Of a stretch of DNA of 64,000 bases, positions 35,267 through 45,594 are shown piece by piece. The stretch's first letter is position 1, and every line of letters starts with the position of its first letter. The DNA comes from Theobroma cacao (taxonomy: Eukaryota; Streptophyta; Magnoliopsida; Malvales; Malvaceae): contig NC_030855.1 of the NCBI RefSeq assembly GCF_000208745.1, forward strand, positions 25,797,549 through 25,861,548, in the 5' to 3' direction. The notes under the pieces were generated by a model. The model was not told the origin of the DNA. It worked only from the letters and a program-made list of their open reading frames with translations, and did no database searches. The position numbers and the translations under genes are program-made.

Positions 35267-36657
35267 TTATAAAACCAATTTGAATCCTTGTGACAGGAAA
35301 TCATCCCTGGAAAAAGGAAAAGGAAGAAGCAATAATAAGCATCAAGGTTGCCGCTTTCAGAATGACTTACAGGTGAGCAAGCCAAACTTAATTCATAGCC
35401 GTTTCCCCGTAGGACTGAAGCAATCTAAGAATCAATTCTGTGTCTAAAGATTCAACAAGGTCGTGCATCAGTTTACCTCTTCTTTCTATTTCGTTTCTTC
35501 TGTTCTTCTCGTTCATTTTGCTTCTGATTTTCCACTCTTTTCCGGTCCTCTATTGGAACCAGGCTTCCTACATAAACCTCAGCACCAAACGAAGTTGAAC
35601 TACCACCGATCTTCACACTCCGCATCTTCTTACTTTGTAAATCGTACCATATAAACTTTTGATTGTTAATCTCCAACAGAACCTTATCTCGATACTTGGA
35701 ATATGCTAATGGCCTTAGAAATGTTAAAGCGTTAATGGCTCTAGTTTTTTGAACAGAAAGCAACCTGGTCCAAGATTCTTTCATTCCATATTCCTTCATA
35801 ACCCAGACATCAACAAATTCTTGGTTATAATTACAAACAGCACACAGGCATCCGTCCAAAGCAGCCACATCCAACAGATAGTTCCTGTCAGCACACTCAG
35901 GCTGAGGCACTTTAACAAACTTCTCGGTCGTAAGATCGAAACCAACAATCCTGCTGGTTCTCATTCCCAATTCAATTCGTGGAGGCATCACCCAATGTAA
36001 AACCCCACCAGCAAGCACACCATAGCCTCGCCTATGCAAAAGATGGTAAAAAAATTGAAACATGAATCGAAGATAATGCGGAAGCTCAGTGATTTTTCTC
36101 CAAGAGTCATTCTTTAGACTATAAACCTTAACCTCGTAATCGAAAAAGTAACCTTCATCATCTTCCTCGTCATCCTTATTAAACTGTGCCATTCTCACCA
36201 CTTTGTAATCATCAGTTTTAACATCCTGTCCGAACCCGTAAAAGACATACCCAGACTTACACGATTCGCCTGGGGGAGGATCAATCTGGGAAACAGGCAA
36301 TCTACGGAACTCCCTCGTTGAAGGGTTGTACAAGGCGAGACTTTTCTCGGTCATACGCAACGCAAGGAGTCCGTTACAAGAACCAAAGGCTTCCGTCCCG
36401 GCGCCGTTACTCAAAGGGTATTCGAGCGGGATGGCGGTATCGAGGGCGTCAAATTCGACGGAATAGAGATGCAAGCCTCTGAGGATGATGTTGAGATTTG
36501 ATCTGGTTCGGTTGGAACGATTCAAGTGGGCTCTGATGAATTCCGGATCATCGATTATAGAGCAGCATGGTTTAGACAACGATTTGAAACGTACCAGAGT
36601 CTTCACCGGGAGGCGATAACAAACGTCGGTGATTACATCCATCGGAAGCTTTGACAT
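35267..36657 (-). CDS. F-box protein with F-box-associated interaction domain (CPR1/CPR30-like), copy 2
   Basis: SCF substrate receptor, paralogous to the gene at 28996-30655. Main exon 36657-35477 and last exon 35306-35267, total 406 aa. It starts MSKLPMDVITDVCYRLPVKTLVRFKSLSKPCCSII, placing the F-box at the very N-terminus. Shared FBA motifs are GSCNGLLAL, YNPSTREFRRLP, YGFGQDVKTDDYKVVRM, GVLHWVMPP, VDVWVMKEYGMKESWTRL and LRPLAYSKYRDKVLLE. An acidic insert (DDEEDDEG) follows the KVVRM motif. The tail is Lys/Arg/Glu-rich (REEQKKRNRKKR), then the stop-containing donor AG|GTAAAC. Joining to AG|GGATGATTTC gives DDFLSQGFKLVL and a stop. In the F-box the usual SKxW position is Pro-Cys (KPCC), a departure that could affect the fold. 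Confidence 0.9.
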
Positions 36658-39542
36658 TTTCTTTCTTCTTCCAGATGCTTTTGGTACGGTGGGTAGGTTG
36701 CCTTTAGGGATTTTGGAGGATTGCCTACAGGAAATCGTGACATAAGAGGAAAGCAGTACACGTACAGCGCGACAGGTGGTGGTGAAGGAAATGACAGCAA
36801 GGCCAATTTTAAAGGTTAAAACGTGCCCACTGATTCTATCCCATTAAATATAACATAACACTTAGTTTCCCGAAACATCCAGGCTTAATTAAATATGGGA
36901 CTAAAGCGCAACAGAGAGAACATGAAGAACAAAGGAAATGAAAAATAAAAAAATGTGCAGATTCAGAGTAATCAGACAAGGGATGCGGCGAATTGGACTA
37001 ACGTCAGAGAGAATGGGGATGGATTGACCCAACATCCGATTTTTGTACCTTCGTGTCTCGTATCCAATATGGACCCACAACTCTTTTCAAATCGTACTTT
37101 CTCAAAACAGTAATGATGAGAAAAAAAAGTCAATCTTTGTGTTTAGCGGATGGGTGAGAATGTACATGGGCGAGCCGAGGTTGCAAGTGACCCTTTTTTA
37201 AGCAGCCACAAGAATTGTTTTGAGCCCACCATAGTCAACTCAAGCAGAAGCAAGGCCTCTGGACAATGAGCCCACAACCAGGCCGCCACCCTGATATTTG
37301 CGTGCCAACTTGATATCAATTCAGAACATGGTTTTCAATCAATTCCTTCGTGAACGGTTCCTCAAAGTTTCACCTTTCAACATACAAAAATGCAAATTTG
37401 AAATCCTAAATCTTCCTTGAGGAGGTTTGCAAACCAAGAACAAATGATTGAAGAACCCAAAATCTTCCTATAGTTGGTTCGATTGGGGGCATCGTGAATC
37501 CGTGGCAGAAGCAAATGGAAATGGGGTTATATGGAAAGCAAGCAGAGAGCTGTATGAACAAGTTTCTTTTTTTAAAAAAGCAATTAAAATAAACTTAATC
37601 TTATCAAAATGTGCAGATAATGGTAATGTCAGGGTCAACCGGCCACGCAATAATGACAAGCTGGCACAATAAGGATTACTATTATTACAACATTGAAAAC
37701 GTTTGAACGATTCATGGAACAGTGTTTCACCCACCTGTTTTGAAAAGTTTTCATGGGAGGACATCTATACGTCATGGATAAGTCATTTCCATATAAAAGT
37801 ACTTAAGTAAGATTTCATTTCTGCAAGTAACTCAGCCGCCTCTCATGGATTCAAAACTCTAACACTGGGTAGTTCTGTTGCTTAAACTGACCACTTTTAT
37901 GATCGACTTTTGCAACCTCACTGTCCCTCGACCTCGATTAGAATGTTTTTGCACTGAAAATTTTACTGTGATATATGTAAAAATGATGATCAGTATGTAT
38001 AAGAAAACTGATGACCCTCCAATTCCAAAACTTGATCAAAATGAAAGCTATTCATGCCATTTGTCTTTGCTGAAAATGAGTTTTGGATTCTTTTGCTGCC
38101 CAATTGCTTCTTTTCATTGGGACCCTTTCAAGTTTTTGATTGATCTCAAAGATACTAGGAATTCAATCAGAACATCCCATGTGTAAAAGCTGGGAGAGCT
38201 TTAGGTAAAATGTTGGGGGTAAGGGGATGTCACTTTCACTCACACTCCATTCAGGATGGGCTGCTGCGGCCTGCGGGACCATAAATTGTTTTCCAGCGGG
38301 CTGAATTATTAGAATTTTGGCCTAACATCAACTTCATCCACCACATACTCCACACACGTCTCCCCCTTCAACTATTTTCGGATTCCTCAGATGAGCCTTT
38401 ACCAGGTAGGATGGTTTTTAGCAGTTGGGTGCTGGGTCCTCCCAAAGGCTTTGGACGTTTGTCATTGATTGACAATTATTGCAGTGTAGGGGTCGGGCGA
38501 ATACCATTCTCTCCTCTACTCTGCAAGGTGAGAATTGGTCTGTCTTCACAACAGGAAAGGTAAATTCTTTGCACATTTATTTACGAGAAAAGAATAATCT
38601 TAACAGGAACATATCCACAATCTACGTGATCCTCTCCAGGATTTTTGTTATCTTATTAAAAGGCTGCCCTGTTGCAGAACCAGATTGCAGTTTTGAACAT
38701 TGTCCTGAACTAATGTTTCTAACCTCAACCGCAAACGATGGCGAGCTATTCATCAAGCAAAGGAAAGCTACTGATGTGTCAGATCTTCTCTCCACGTCAA
38801 GATATACATACGAGGATTTAACCTCTATCTGACCGCAGGAATCAAAACCTAAAAAGGGTATCACCCTTTCACAGCCTGAGAAGTAATCTCCCAAAGAGAT
38901 GACTACAAACCGTGTTTACATGTCAGCTTAATCTTTATCATGTAAAATCGAAAACTGCCACTTATAAGAGTAAAGAAACATCACTCTCAGGTCCAGGAAA
39001 CATTATCATTTCAAGCATGGCAAAAAGAAAAAGAAAAAACTGTGAACATCTTGTCTGACTGGGGCACTCCATTTGTCTATCTCCTTTGCTTATTAACAAC
39101 TCACCGCATCTCGACAAATTCTACCAATCCCAAATGTTTATCTGTGCAATCGGTTGACATTTCAAAAAATTTTAAGATTATCCCAATAATCAATCATGCC
39201 AGGATTAATTTACTACCTCTTGAAGTAACTTATGGAATAACGATATCCACGTGGCGCTGTTGATGACCTATTGGGCCTATCCTTCCAAAACTTTTCCTTC
39301 GTAGAAAATGAATTAATGTCTGAATCAGTCCCGTTTTGGCAATAGCTTAATTGCATGATTAACATTGATTAACTATGTTCCAAATATAATAAGAATGAGA
39401 AAAGCAAAGTTGTCCACAACTTCTCTCAATCCAAAGTGTCAGAGATAAAAACAGACCTTGTCAGAGCCTCCATTTTCCACCTCTCCGGGTTTATATCCCA
39501 TTCTTGCCTACTGTTCTTACATCTCCTCTGTTCGGCGAAAAA
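36658..39542. other. Region between F-box copy 2 and TDT
   Basis: About 2.9 kb. The left end is the F-box promoter and the right end the TDT promoter/leader. Open frames at 37878-38186 and 38479-38832 have no family resemblance and no supported exon structure. Nothing else recognised. Confidence 0.45.
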
Positions 39543-42180
39543 ATGAAGGGCAATCACGATTCTGATGATGATCCGAAAAGCCCACTTCTCCCTGTCAATG
39601 ATCCAGTCGAGCCGTCGTCACGCTCACCCTTTTCTCTCAAATCCTTAGTCACACTTAAAAGTTTGTACGTCCTTTTAGGGCCCCTTTTGTGTACCGTTAT
39701 CTGCCTCTGTGTCAAGTTTGATGGTCCCGTGGCCAGCCGAAACATGTTAGCGCTTCTGGCGTGGGTGTTTGCTTGGTGGCTCACGGAGGCTGTGCCCATG
39801 CCGATCACCTCCATGGCACCTCTCTTTCTGTTTCCTCTCTTCGGAATCGCTTCCGCTGATAGTGTTGCCCACTCTTACATGGATGATGTGATCACCCTTG
39901 TTCTGGGTAGCTTCATACTTGTTCTTGCTGTTGAGCGCTACAACATTCATAGAAGATTTGCCTTGAATGTAAGTTATACTTATGAATTTATTCGTTTTAA
40001 GTATTATCTTTCTCTTCAGATTGATTCATTGTTGTTAAAAAATTGGCGTAGCAGTAATCCTTAGAATTCCTCAAGTCTGGTCTTTTGGCCTTGAAAGTTT
40101 ATAGCAGAGTCTTTGCTTTCGGGCTTAAAAAATGAATGAAGTTATGCACTTTGTGCTGCCCCAACACCCAACAGTACCGCCCCAACACTTTTCTTTCCGA
40201 AGTTGATATTCAAAACTATAAGATCATGGTTTTTGTTCAGATATCAAAGCTCCAAGTTTGGCATAACGCCACAGGAACTTGTACGCATGAACTTTACATA
40301 AATTGAAAGGAAACTTCATTGGTAGGATTCAAAGTAGAAAAGCTTAAGAGTTTTTGAATTATTTGAGCAATCAAACGAAGTAAAACAGGAAACAATATAA
40401 AAAGCCATTTTCTTGTTGTACTGGTATACTATTCGTCGGGGCAAGCACATTTTTTTATCTAAAAAATGTGATAAATGGTGTTGTTGGGGCCATCAATATT
40501 TGACTTTCACCGCCACTTAGAGACAAGCAAAACCCTCTCCCTCTTTTGGCTTGGACAAGCACTATTTTATCCGTGGTAATGATGATCCTAGAACTGTAGA
40601 ACATGTTAGCTGAACGATTTGAGTGGGCATTGCTCATATGTCATTATCTCAATTGTGGGTCACACAGATCACTCTGCGGTTCTGTGGGGATCCGGTTAAT
40701 CCACCTCTCCTCCTGCTCGGCATCTGTGCCACCACGTTCTTCGTCAGCATGTGGATGCACAACGTGGCGTGTGCCGTGATGATGATGCCTGTGGCCACGG
40801 GGATCCTACAGCGCCTGCCAGTGGGCCCCACCCGGTCCACCCTTGTTGGCAACTTCTGTCGGGCTGTTGTTCTCGGGGTCACGTACGCCGCTCCCATAGG
40901 GGGCATGAGCACCCTCACCGGTACAGGTGTCAACCTGATACTGGTGGCCATGTGGAAGAGCTCCTCCCAAGAAGCCGACTCCATCGGTTTCAACACGTGG
41001 TTCTTCTTCGGTTTTCCGTTGGCTTTGTTGATTTTCTTCTCTTTGTGGGCCATACTTTGTCTGTTGTATTTGTCTAGGGGCTCTAGCCAGGCCCTCTCTG
41101 CTTACTTGGACAAAGCCCACTTGAAGAGAGAACTCGACACGTTAGGTAAGAAGCCCTGGTGACTTTATATTCTCCCTTTCAAACTTTCTTCAGGCTGATT
41201 CAAGTTTTACATGTGGTGTGAGCAGGTCCAATGGCTTTTGCTGAGAAGATGATCTTAGCTGTCTTTGGGGTTCGTCCTTAATTACTTTATTTTCTCAAAT
41301 TAATCACAGTTATGTTCATGATGTCGTTTAAATTAATAAGAGAAAGGTGCTGCAGATGCTGATAGCTTTGTGGATGACGAGAAGCATAACAGAAGACATT
41401 CCCGGATGGGGAGCTCTCTTCAATGGCCGTGTAGGCGATGGGACTGTCAGTGTGAGTAAAAAAAATGAGAGAGACTTGCTATTAGAAGAAATTTTGTTTA
41501 GTCAAATTCGATGTGATTTGAGTTTATTCTCAACCATGCATGCAGGTAATGATGGCTACCCTTCTGTTCATAATTCCAAACAAGAAGCGAAAGGGAGAGA
41601 AATTGATGGACTGGAACGAATGCAAGAAGCTGCCATGGAACATAATTCTGTTACTAGGGGCTGGTTTCGCCATAGCCGATGGCGTCCAGTCTAGCGGGCT
41701 TGCTGATGTGTTATCGAAAACTTTAGATTTCTTGGAACAGGCTCCATATTTAGCCATTGCCCCTGCAGTCTGTCTCATTAGTGCCATCATCACTGAATTC
41801 ATAACATCAAACGATGCTACCGCAACCCTGTTGCTTCCACTTCTGATTCAAATGGCAAAAACCATGCACGTCCACCCGCTGCTCCTTATGATTCCAGGTG
41901 CAGTTGGATCACAATTCGCCTTCATGCTTCCAACTGGAACTCCTTCAAATATTGTTGGATTCACCACGGGACATATTAATATCCAAGACATGATCAAGAC
42001 AGGGCTGCCGCTCAAGATTGCTGGCACCGCAATATTATCCTTCCTAATGCCTACGCTTGGTAAACTATTCCTTCGTATTCCAATTATCAGTTTCTTTAGA
42101 AAAGAAATGGTGGGGTTTATAATCAGTCAAGTTTTGCTATTGCAGGTGCTTATGTTTTTGGAACAAACGGAGTTCAATAG
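39543..42180 (+). CDS. TDT: Tonoplast dicarboxylate transporter (SLC13/DASS family)
   Basis: Moves malate and related dicarboxylates across the vacuolar membrane, controlling cell malate and pH (known for Arabidopsis TDT). Six exons, 39543-39968, 40668-41145, 41226-41269, 41356-41451, 41546-42059 and 42146-42180, give 530 aa. The cytosolic N-terminus has [11 protein letters not shown], with an acidic/dileucine-like motif suited to tonoplast sorting. DASS features include [40 protein letters not shown] (first substrate hairpin), [31 protein letters not shown] (second SN-type motif) and [13 protein letters not shown]. The protein ends [10 protein letters not shown] from a 35-nt last exon. An in-frame ATG at 39504 could add 13 residues; the second ATG fits family N-termini better. 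It lies next to a cystatin and MO25, as in Arabidopsis. Confidence 0.95.
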
Positions 42181-43459
42181 CTGCAAGGCAGACTGTGATG
42201 TCCGTGTTGTTGGTTTAGCTAATATAGTAAAATTCATTGAACCGAGATGTATAGATCCAGCACGAGTTGTGTACCACCATGAGATGAATATTTGTTTGGC
42301 TTGGCTCACTATGTCGTGAGCGATCCCAAGAGGAGTGGGGAGAATTCTTGAACTTCTCTTGTTCCACCCCCCCCCCCCCCCACCCAACACCTACCCTTCT
42401 CGTTTTGCTGCTTATGTATTCCATTTGCTTCTTTTTTTTTTTTTTTCATTAGTTATATCAAATGTTTGTCCATTTAGTGACATATACCCGGAATTGTGTT
42501 GGTAGACAATGGCCTCGTATGAAAACTAACAAAAACTTCAGCAAAGCAAAGCAAGCCAAAGGTTTTCTGTCAAAGCAGAAGAAAATTTCATCATAACCAT
42601 ATCGACTAAAGATATCTAAAAAGAATCGCGTGTTAGTTCTGTAGGGGAGCAGCAGCAGCAGGACATCCGTTGGAATCCAAGCATTCCTGTCTCTCCTAGA
42701 GCGGGGTTTCTCACGTTCTGCAGTACTAAATATTAGTCGTTGAGTAGGAAAAGTATAGTAGCAGAAGTTATTTCAATCATCCATGTCTGTCTCTGGCTGC
42801 GGCCATAGATGCTTTGCATAAACACGTTTATATAATATCAAACTAGAAACTGAAAGAGTAGTTCCCTGTTGGGTCTTTTCTTTATGACAGTTTCTGATTT
42901 TGCAGCCAAATCGTTCTTAAATCAACCAGAACTCTTCTTTGTTTTTAGTCAAATTGCTCGATCAGCTTTGTTAAAACAGCCTAAAGAATGTTGCTGACAA
43001 GCCTCTAAAGTTGTAGCAGTGTGAGAATTGGAGCATTGATGTTTTCTACTTGCTTTGATCTGATACAAAAACTTACTACTAGTCGTCTGCCAAATATCCT
43101 TTTACACTGTCAGGCAATTTCTTTGCTTTCTTCCAGGTTTTGTTTCTTGCTTCTATGGACAATGAAAGTGTTTCTCATTTCCTCCACTGTCACCGCACCT
43201 CACCTAAGTCATTGATTTTGGGCCACCTGCCTACCTCCATGTCTAAAACTAAGAAAAGTAGAAATCCACTTTTTTTTCTTCCAAGGTGGGCTACAGGCCT
43301 CCAGCATCCACATGGGGACATGGTGGCCCTGGCCTGGAGAAATTCACCTTTAGCCCAGTTCCCAAGTCCACGGTCTGGGACCCACCTCCATCTTCTTCCT
43401 CCAATGACTTTTCCTGCAGGACTGGCAGTTCCAGAATCTTCCTACACTGCTTACCATAT

Positions 43460-43465
43460 CACGTG
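43460..43465 (+). promoter_or_regulatory. G-box/ABRE core upstream of the cystatin gene
   Basis: CACGTG 339 bp before the cystatin start codon. The palindromic core is bound by bZIP/bHLH factors and is common in stress- and ABA-responsive promoters. Single occurrence, so suggestive only. Confidence 0.4.
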
Positions 43466-43689
43466 TATCCCACTCTTGCTCTTTGATGAAATCTGGCGGC
43501 TCCGCTCGCGTAATTCATGTCGGTGGGCGCCAGTTTTGGGCTCCGCCCGCGTTACCGCGTGGCTCGACCGTGATTTTCTGTCAACGTCAAGGGCAATCAT
43601 GGATTAAAGTTATACCATGATCCTTATCCCGTTATGGACCGATTCCCACTCCCCACGTACCTTCGCAGTGACGGATACGGGATTACACC

Positions 43690-43696
43690 TATAAAT
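43690..43696 (+). promoter_or_regulatory. TATA box of the cystatin gene
   Basis: TATAAAT 108 bp before the cystatin start codon, giving a predicted leader of about 80 nt. Good plant TATA consensus in a plausible position. Confidence 0.55.
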
Positions 43697-43803
43697 TCCA
43701 AACGCCCAAAGAGTGTCCGGGACGACTGCAACGCCCAAAGAAAAAGCCTTTTCGAGAAAAACCAAAAGAAAATCAACGGACGGTTACAAATTTTGCCGAG
43801 AAA

Positions 43804-44172
43804 ATGCAGCAAAATCAACGTTTCCTCATCCTCTTGCTGTCCCTCCTTTTCCTTCATCTCATTTTCTCCGACGCCCGGAAGGAAAAGGGTCCTCTCCTCG
43901 GAGGATGGACACCGATAGAGAACATCAAGGACCCGCACGTGACCGAGATCGCGGAATTCGCGGTGTCCGAGTACAACAAGCAGTCGAAGTCGAGTTTGAA
44001 GTTGCAGAAGGTGGTCAAAGGCGAGACGCAGGTGGTTTCCGGGATGAATTATCGGCTGGTTTTGAAGGCGACGGATGGAGGATCTGCGACCAAGACGTAC
44101 CAGGCTGTCGTTTGGGAGAAGGCGTGGCAGAATTACAAGAATCTTACCTCGTTTAACCCTGTCAAGGGTTGA
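43804..44172 (+). CDS. CYS5: Phytocystatin (cysteine proteinase inhibitor 5-like)
   Basis: Inhibits papain-family cysteine proteases; secreted or vacuolar/apoplastic in plants. Single exon, 122 aa. A signal peptide is evident (residues 1-24, FLILLLSLLFLHLIFSDA). The mature protein has the N-terminal Gly pair (LLGGW), the plant-specific helix motif in the form VTEIAEFAVSEYNK, the reactive-site loop QVVSG, and the C-terminal hairpin Trp in WEKAWQNYKNL. The usual LARFAV form of the helix motif is IAEFAV here. Length and lack of a C-terminal extension place it with the small CYS5-type inhibitors. A TATA box lies at 43690 and a poly(A) signal at 44256. Position between TDT and MO25 agrees with the Arabidopsis CYS5 neighbourhood as I recall it. 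Confidence 0.95.
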   Translation: MQQNQRFLILLLSLLFLHLIFSDARKEKGPLLGGWTPIENIKDPHVTEIAEFAVSEYNKQSKSSLKLQKVVKGETQVVSGMNYRLVLKATDGGSATKTYQAVVWEKAWQNYKNLTSFNPVKG

Positions 44173-45594
44173 TTATACTTACAACCTAGCTAGGGAAAGT
44201 TCACGTTCATGTCATCGGGTCTTTTTTATGTTCGGTACTGTTAGACTACATGGAGAATAAAACGTCACTGAGAAATTGCTTTGCCTGTTTCTTTTTCTTT
44301 TCCATGTTCTGCTAAGTTCTATCTAACGCATAGATTCAGGATCGCTTCCATAAACTAAAATCCAACATGTGATCCGAGGGACACGCAATCCTGTCTGCGA
44401 CCGAACATGATGCGATAAGATCATGTGAGTGAATAAATACAAAAGGAAACTTGATTATTTCACTCTTTCTCGGCTCAGTGACAGAGATGCCATGACTGGA
44501 AAACACTGTGCACTTAAAACCAGGGATTTTATACTAAAAAAAGAACATAACTTGAAGAAAATTTACGGGGCTCTTTAATTGTGAAGAAGTGGGTGCAAGA
44601 TGGAATTACCATTAATGGATTTAAAAGAGAGAAAAAGGAAGGAAGCATGCAGAAGCTGTGTGGGGTGTTCTGGCAAAGCGTTGAATGAGTGGGGAATGCA
44701 TGTGAATGTGAAGGTGGAAAGGGGAGGATTTCTTGTGGGGCTGGATTGCAATTGCAAGGTGGAAAGCACACAATCGAAATGTAAAGTTTTTTGTTTCCTC
44801 GTGGATCCTCCTAAGGTCATTGCTTTCTCTTCTTCTTTTTTTTTTTTTTTCTTTTTTTTGGTTTTTTTTCTTTTTGTTAAGTAAACTTTTACGTAATAAT
44901 AGCAAATTTTTTTCACATTTCTTTGATAGGTACTATATCTCCGGGGACATTATCCATCAAGCAACAAGAAATGGTATTATTATCCAACAAAAATCAAACC
45001 AATCCTTGGTTTTTAGTACTAATTTTAGTGGTTGGAATTACAAGGTCAAGCCTTAGGACTATTTGTTTGTTTGGATAAATGGAAAAGCCCTTAATTAGGA
45101 GTAAGGATAGGACCTAAGCCAAATCACCAAATAGTCCCGCTTCGGTTTACGTGGCAATATATCATTGGTTATATTTAATCAGCGACGTCTTTTAGTTAGT
45201 GTGTCGGTCCCCACGTGAACAGAACTCAGCGGAACCCGCCCCAGCACGTATAGATAAAGAACAGTAACGACCAACAGTTGAGTGATTCATGTAAAGGGAA
45301 ATCCCGAAGCTGAGCGGAGCCGTTGGATTAATAGTAATCAAAACGGCGGAGAAAAGCCAAACCGAACTGAAGGAAAAAAAAAGGAAGGAATAAGAACTGG
45401 AAGTGAAACCCTAAGAGAGAGTGAGGAGTTTGGGAGGGGATTTTTTCGTTTTTGTTGAAAGAATAGGAACCTGTGTTTCGAAGCCAGGTGGTGCGGCGAG
45501 CAGAGCCGTCGCGCAGAGGCTTTCGCAAGCGGCTGCTCTACCTGATACAACTGCTGCTACTGCAAACCACCTCGATAAGTCGTCGTCTACCAAG
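44173..45594. other. Region between the cystatin and MO25, with MO25 promoter
   Basis: Contains a T-rich run (about 44838-44878) and a CACGTG G-box at 45212-45217, about 380 bp before the MO25 start. An open frame at 44600-44884 has no recognisable content. From about 45414 a frame runs open into MO25, but it has no ATG and is read as 5' UTR. Confidence 0.45.
44256..44261 (+). terminator. Poly(A) signal of the cystatin gene
   Basis: AATAAA 84 bp after the cystatin stop codon. Position-based. Confidence 0.5.

Larger units (their letters stand above)
42181..43803. other. TDT 3' flank and cystatin promoter region
   Basis: About 1.6 kb. Contains a C-run near 42368-42380 and a poly(T) near 42431-42446. 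Short frames at 43140-43607 lie in the cystatin promoter and are not recognisable. Confidence 0.45.

Noticed and set aside
40649..41120. Antisense and alternate frames over TDT exon 2
   Set aside because: GC-rich exon gives long shadow frames; only the sense frame matches the DASS family.
43713..44156. 147-codon alternate frame overlapping the cystatin
   Set aside because: The other frame has signal peptide, QVVSG and conserved Trp; this one has nothing.
44600..44884. Possible small Cys-containing protein
   Set aside because: Ends in a homopolymer T run translated as Phe, no signal peptide, no family match.
45421..45594. In-frame N-terminal extension of MO25
   Set aside because: The frame is open but begins with GTG, contains no ATG before MKGLFKSK, and family proteins start at that Met. 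Read as 5' UTR.
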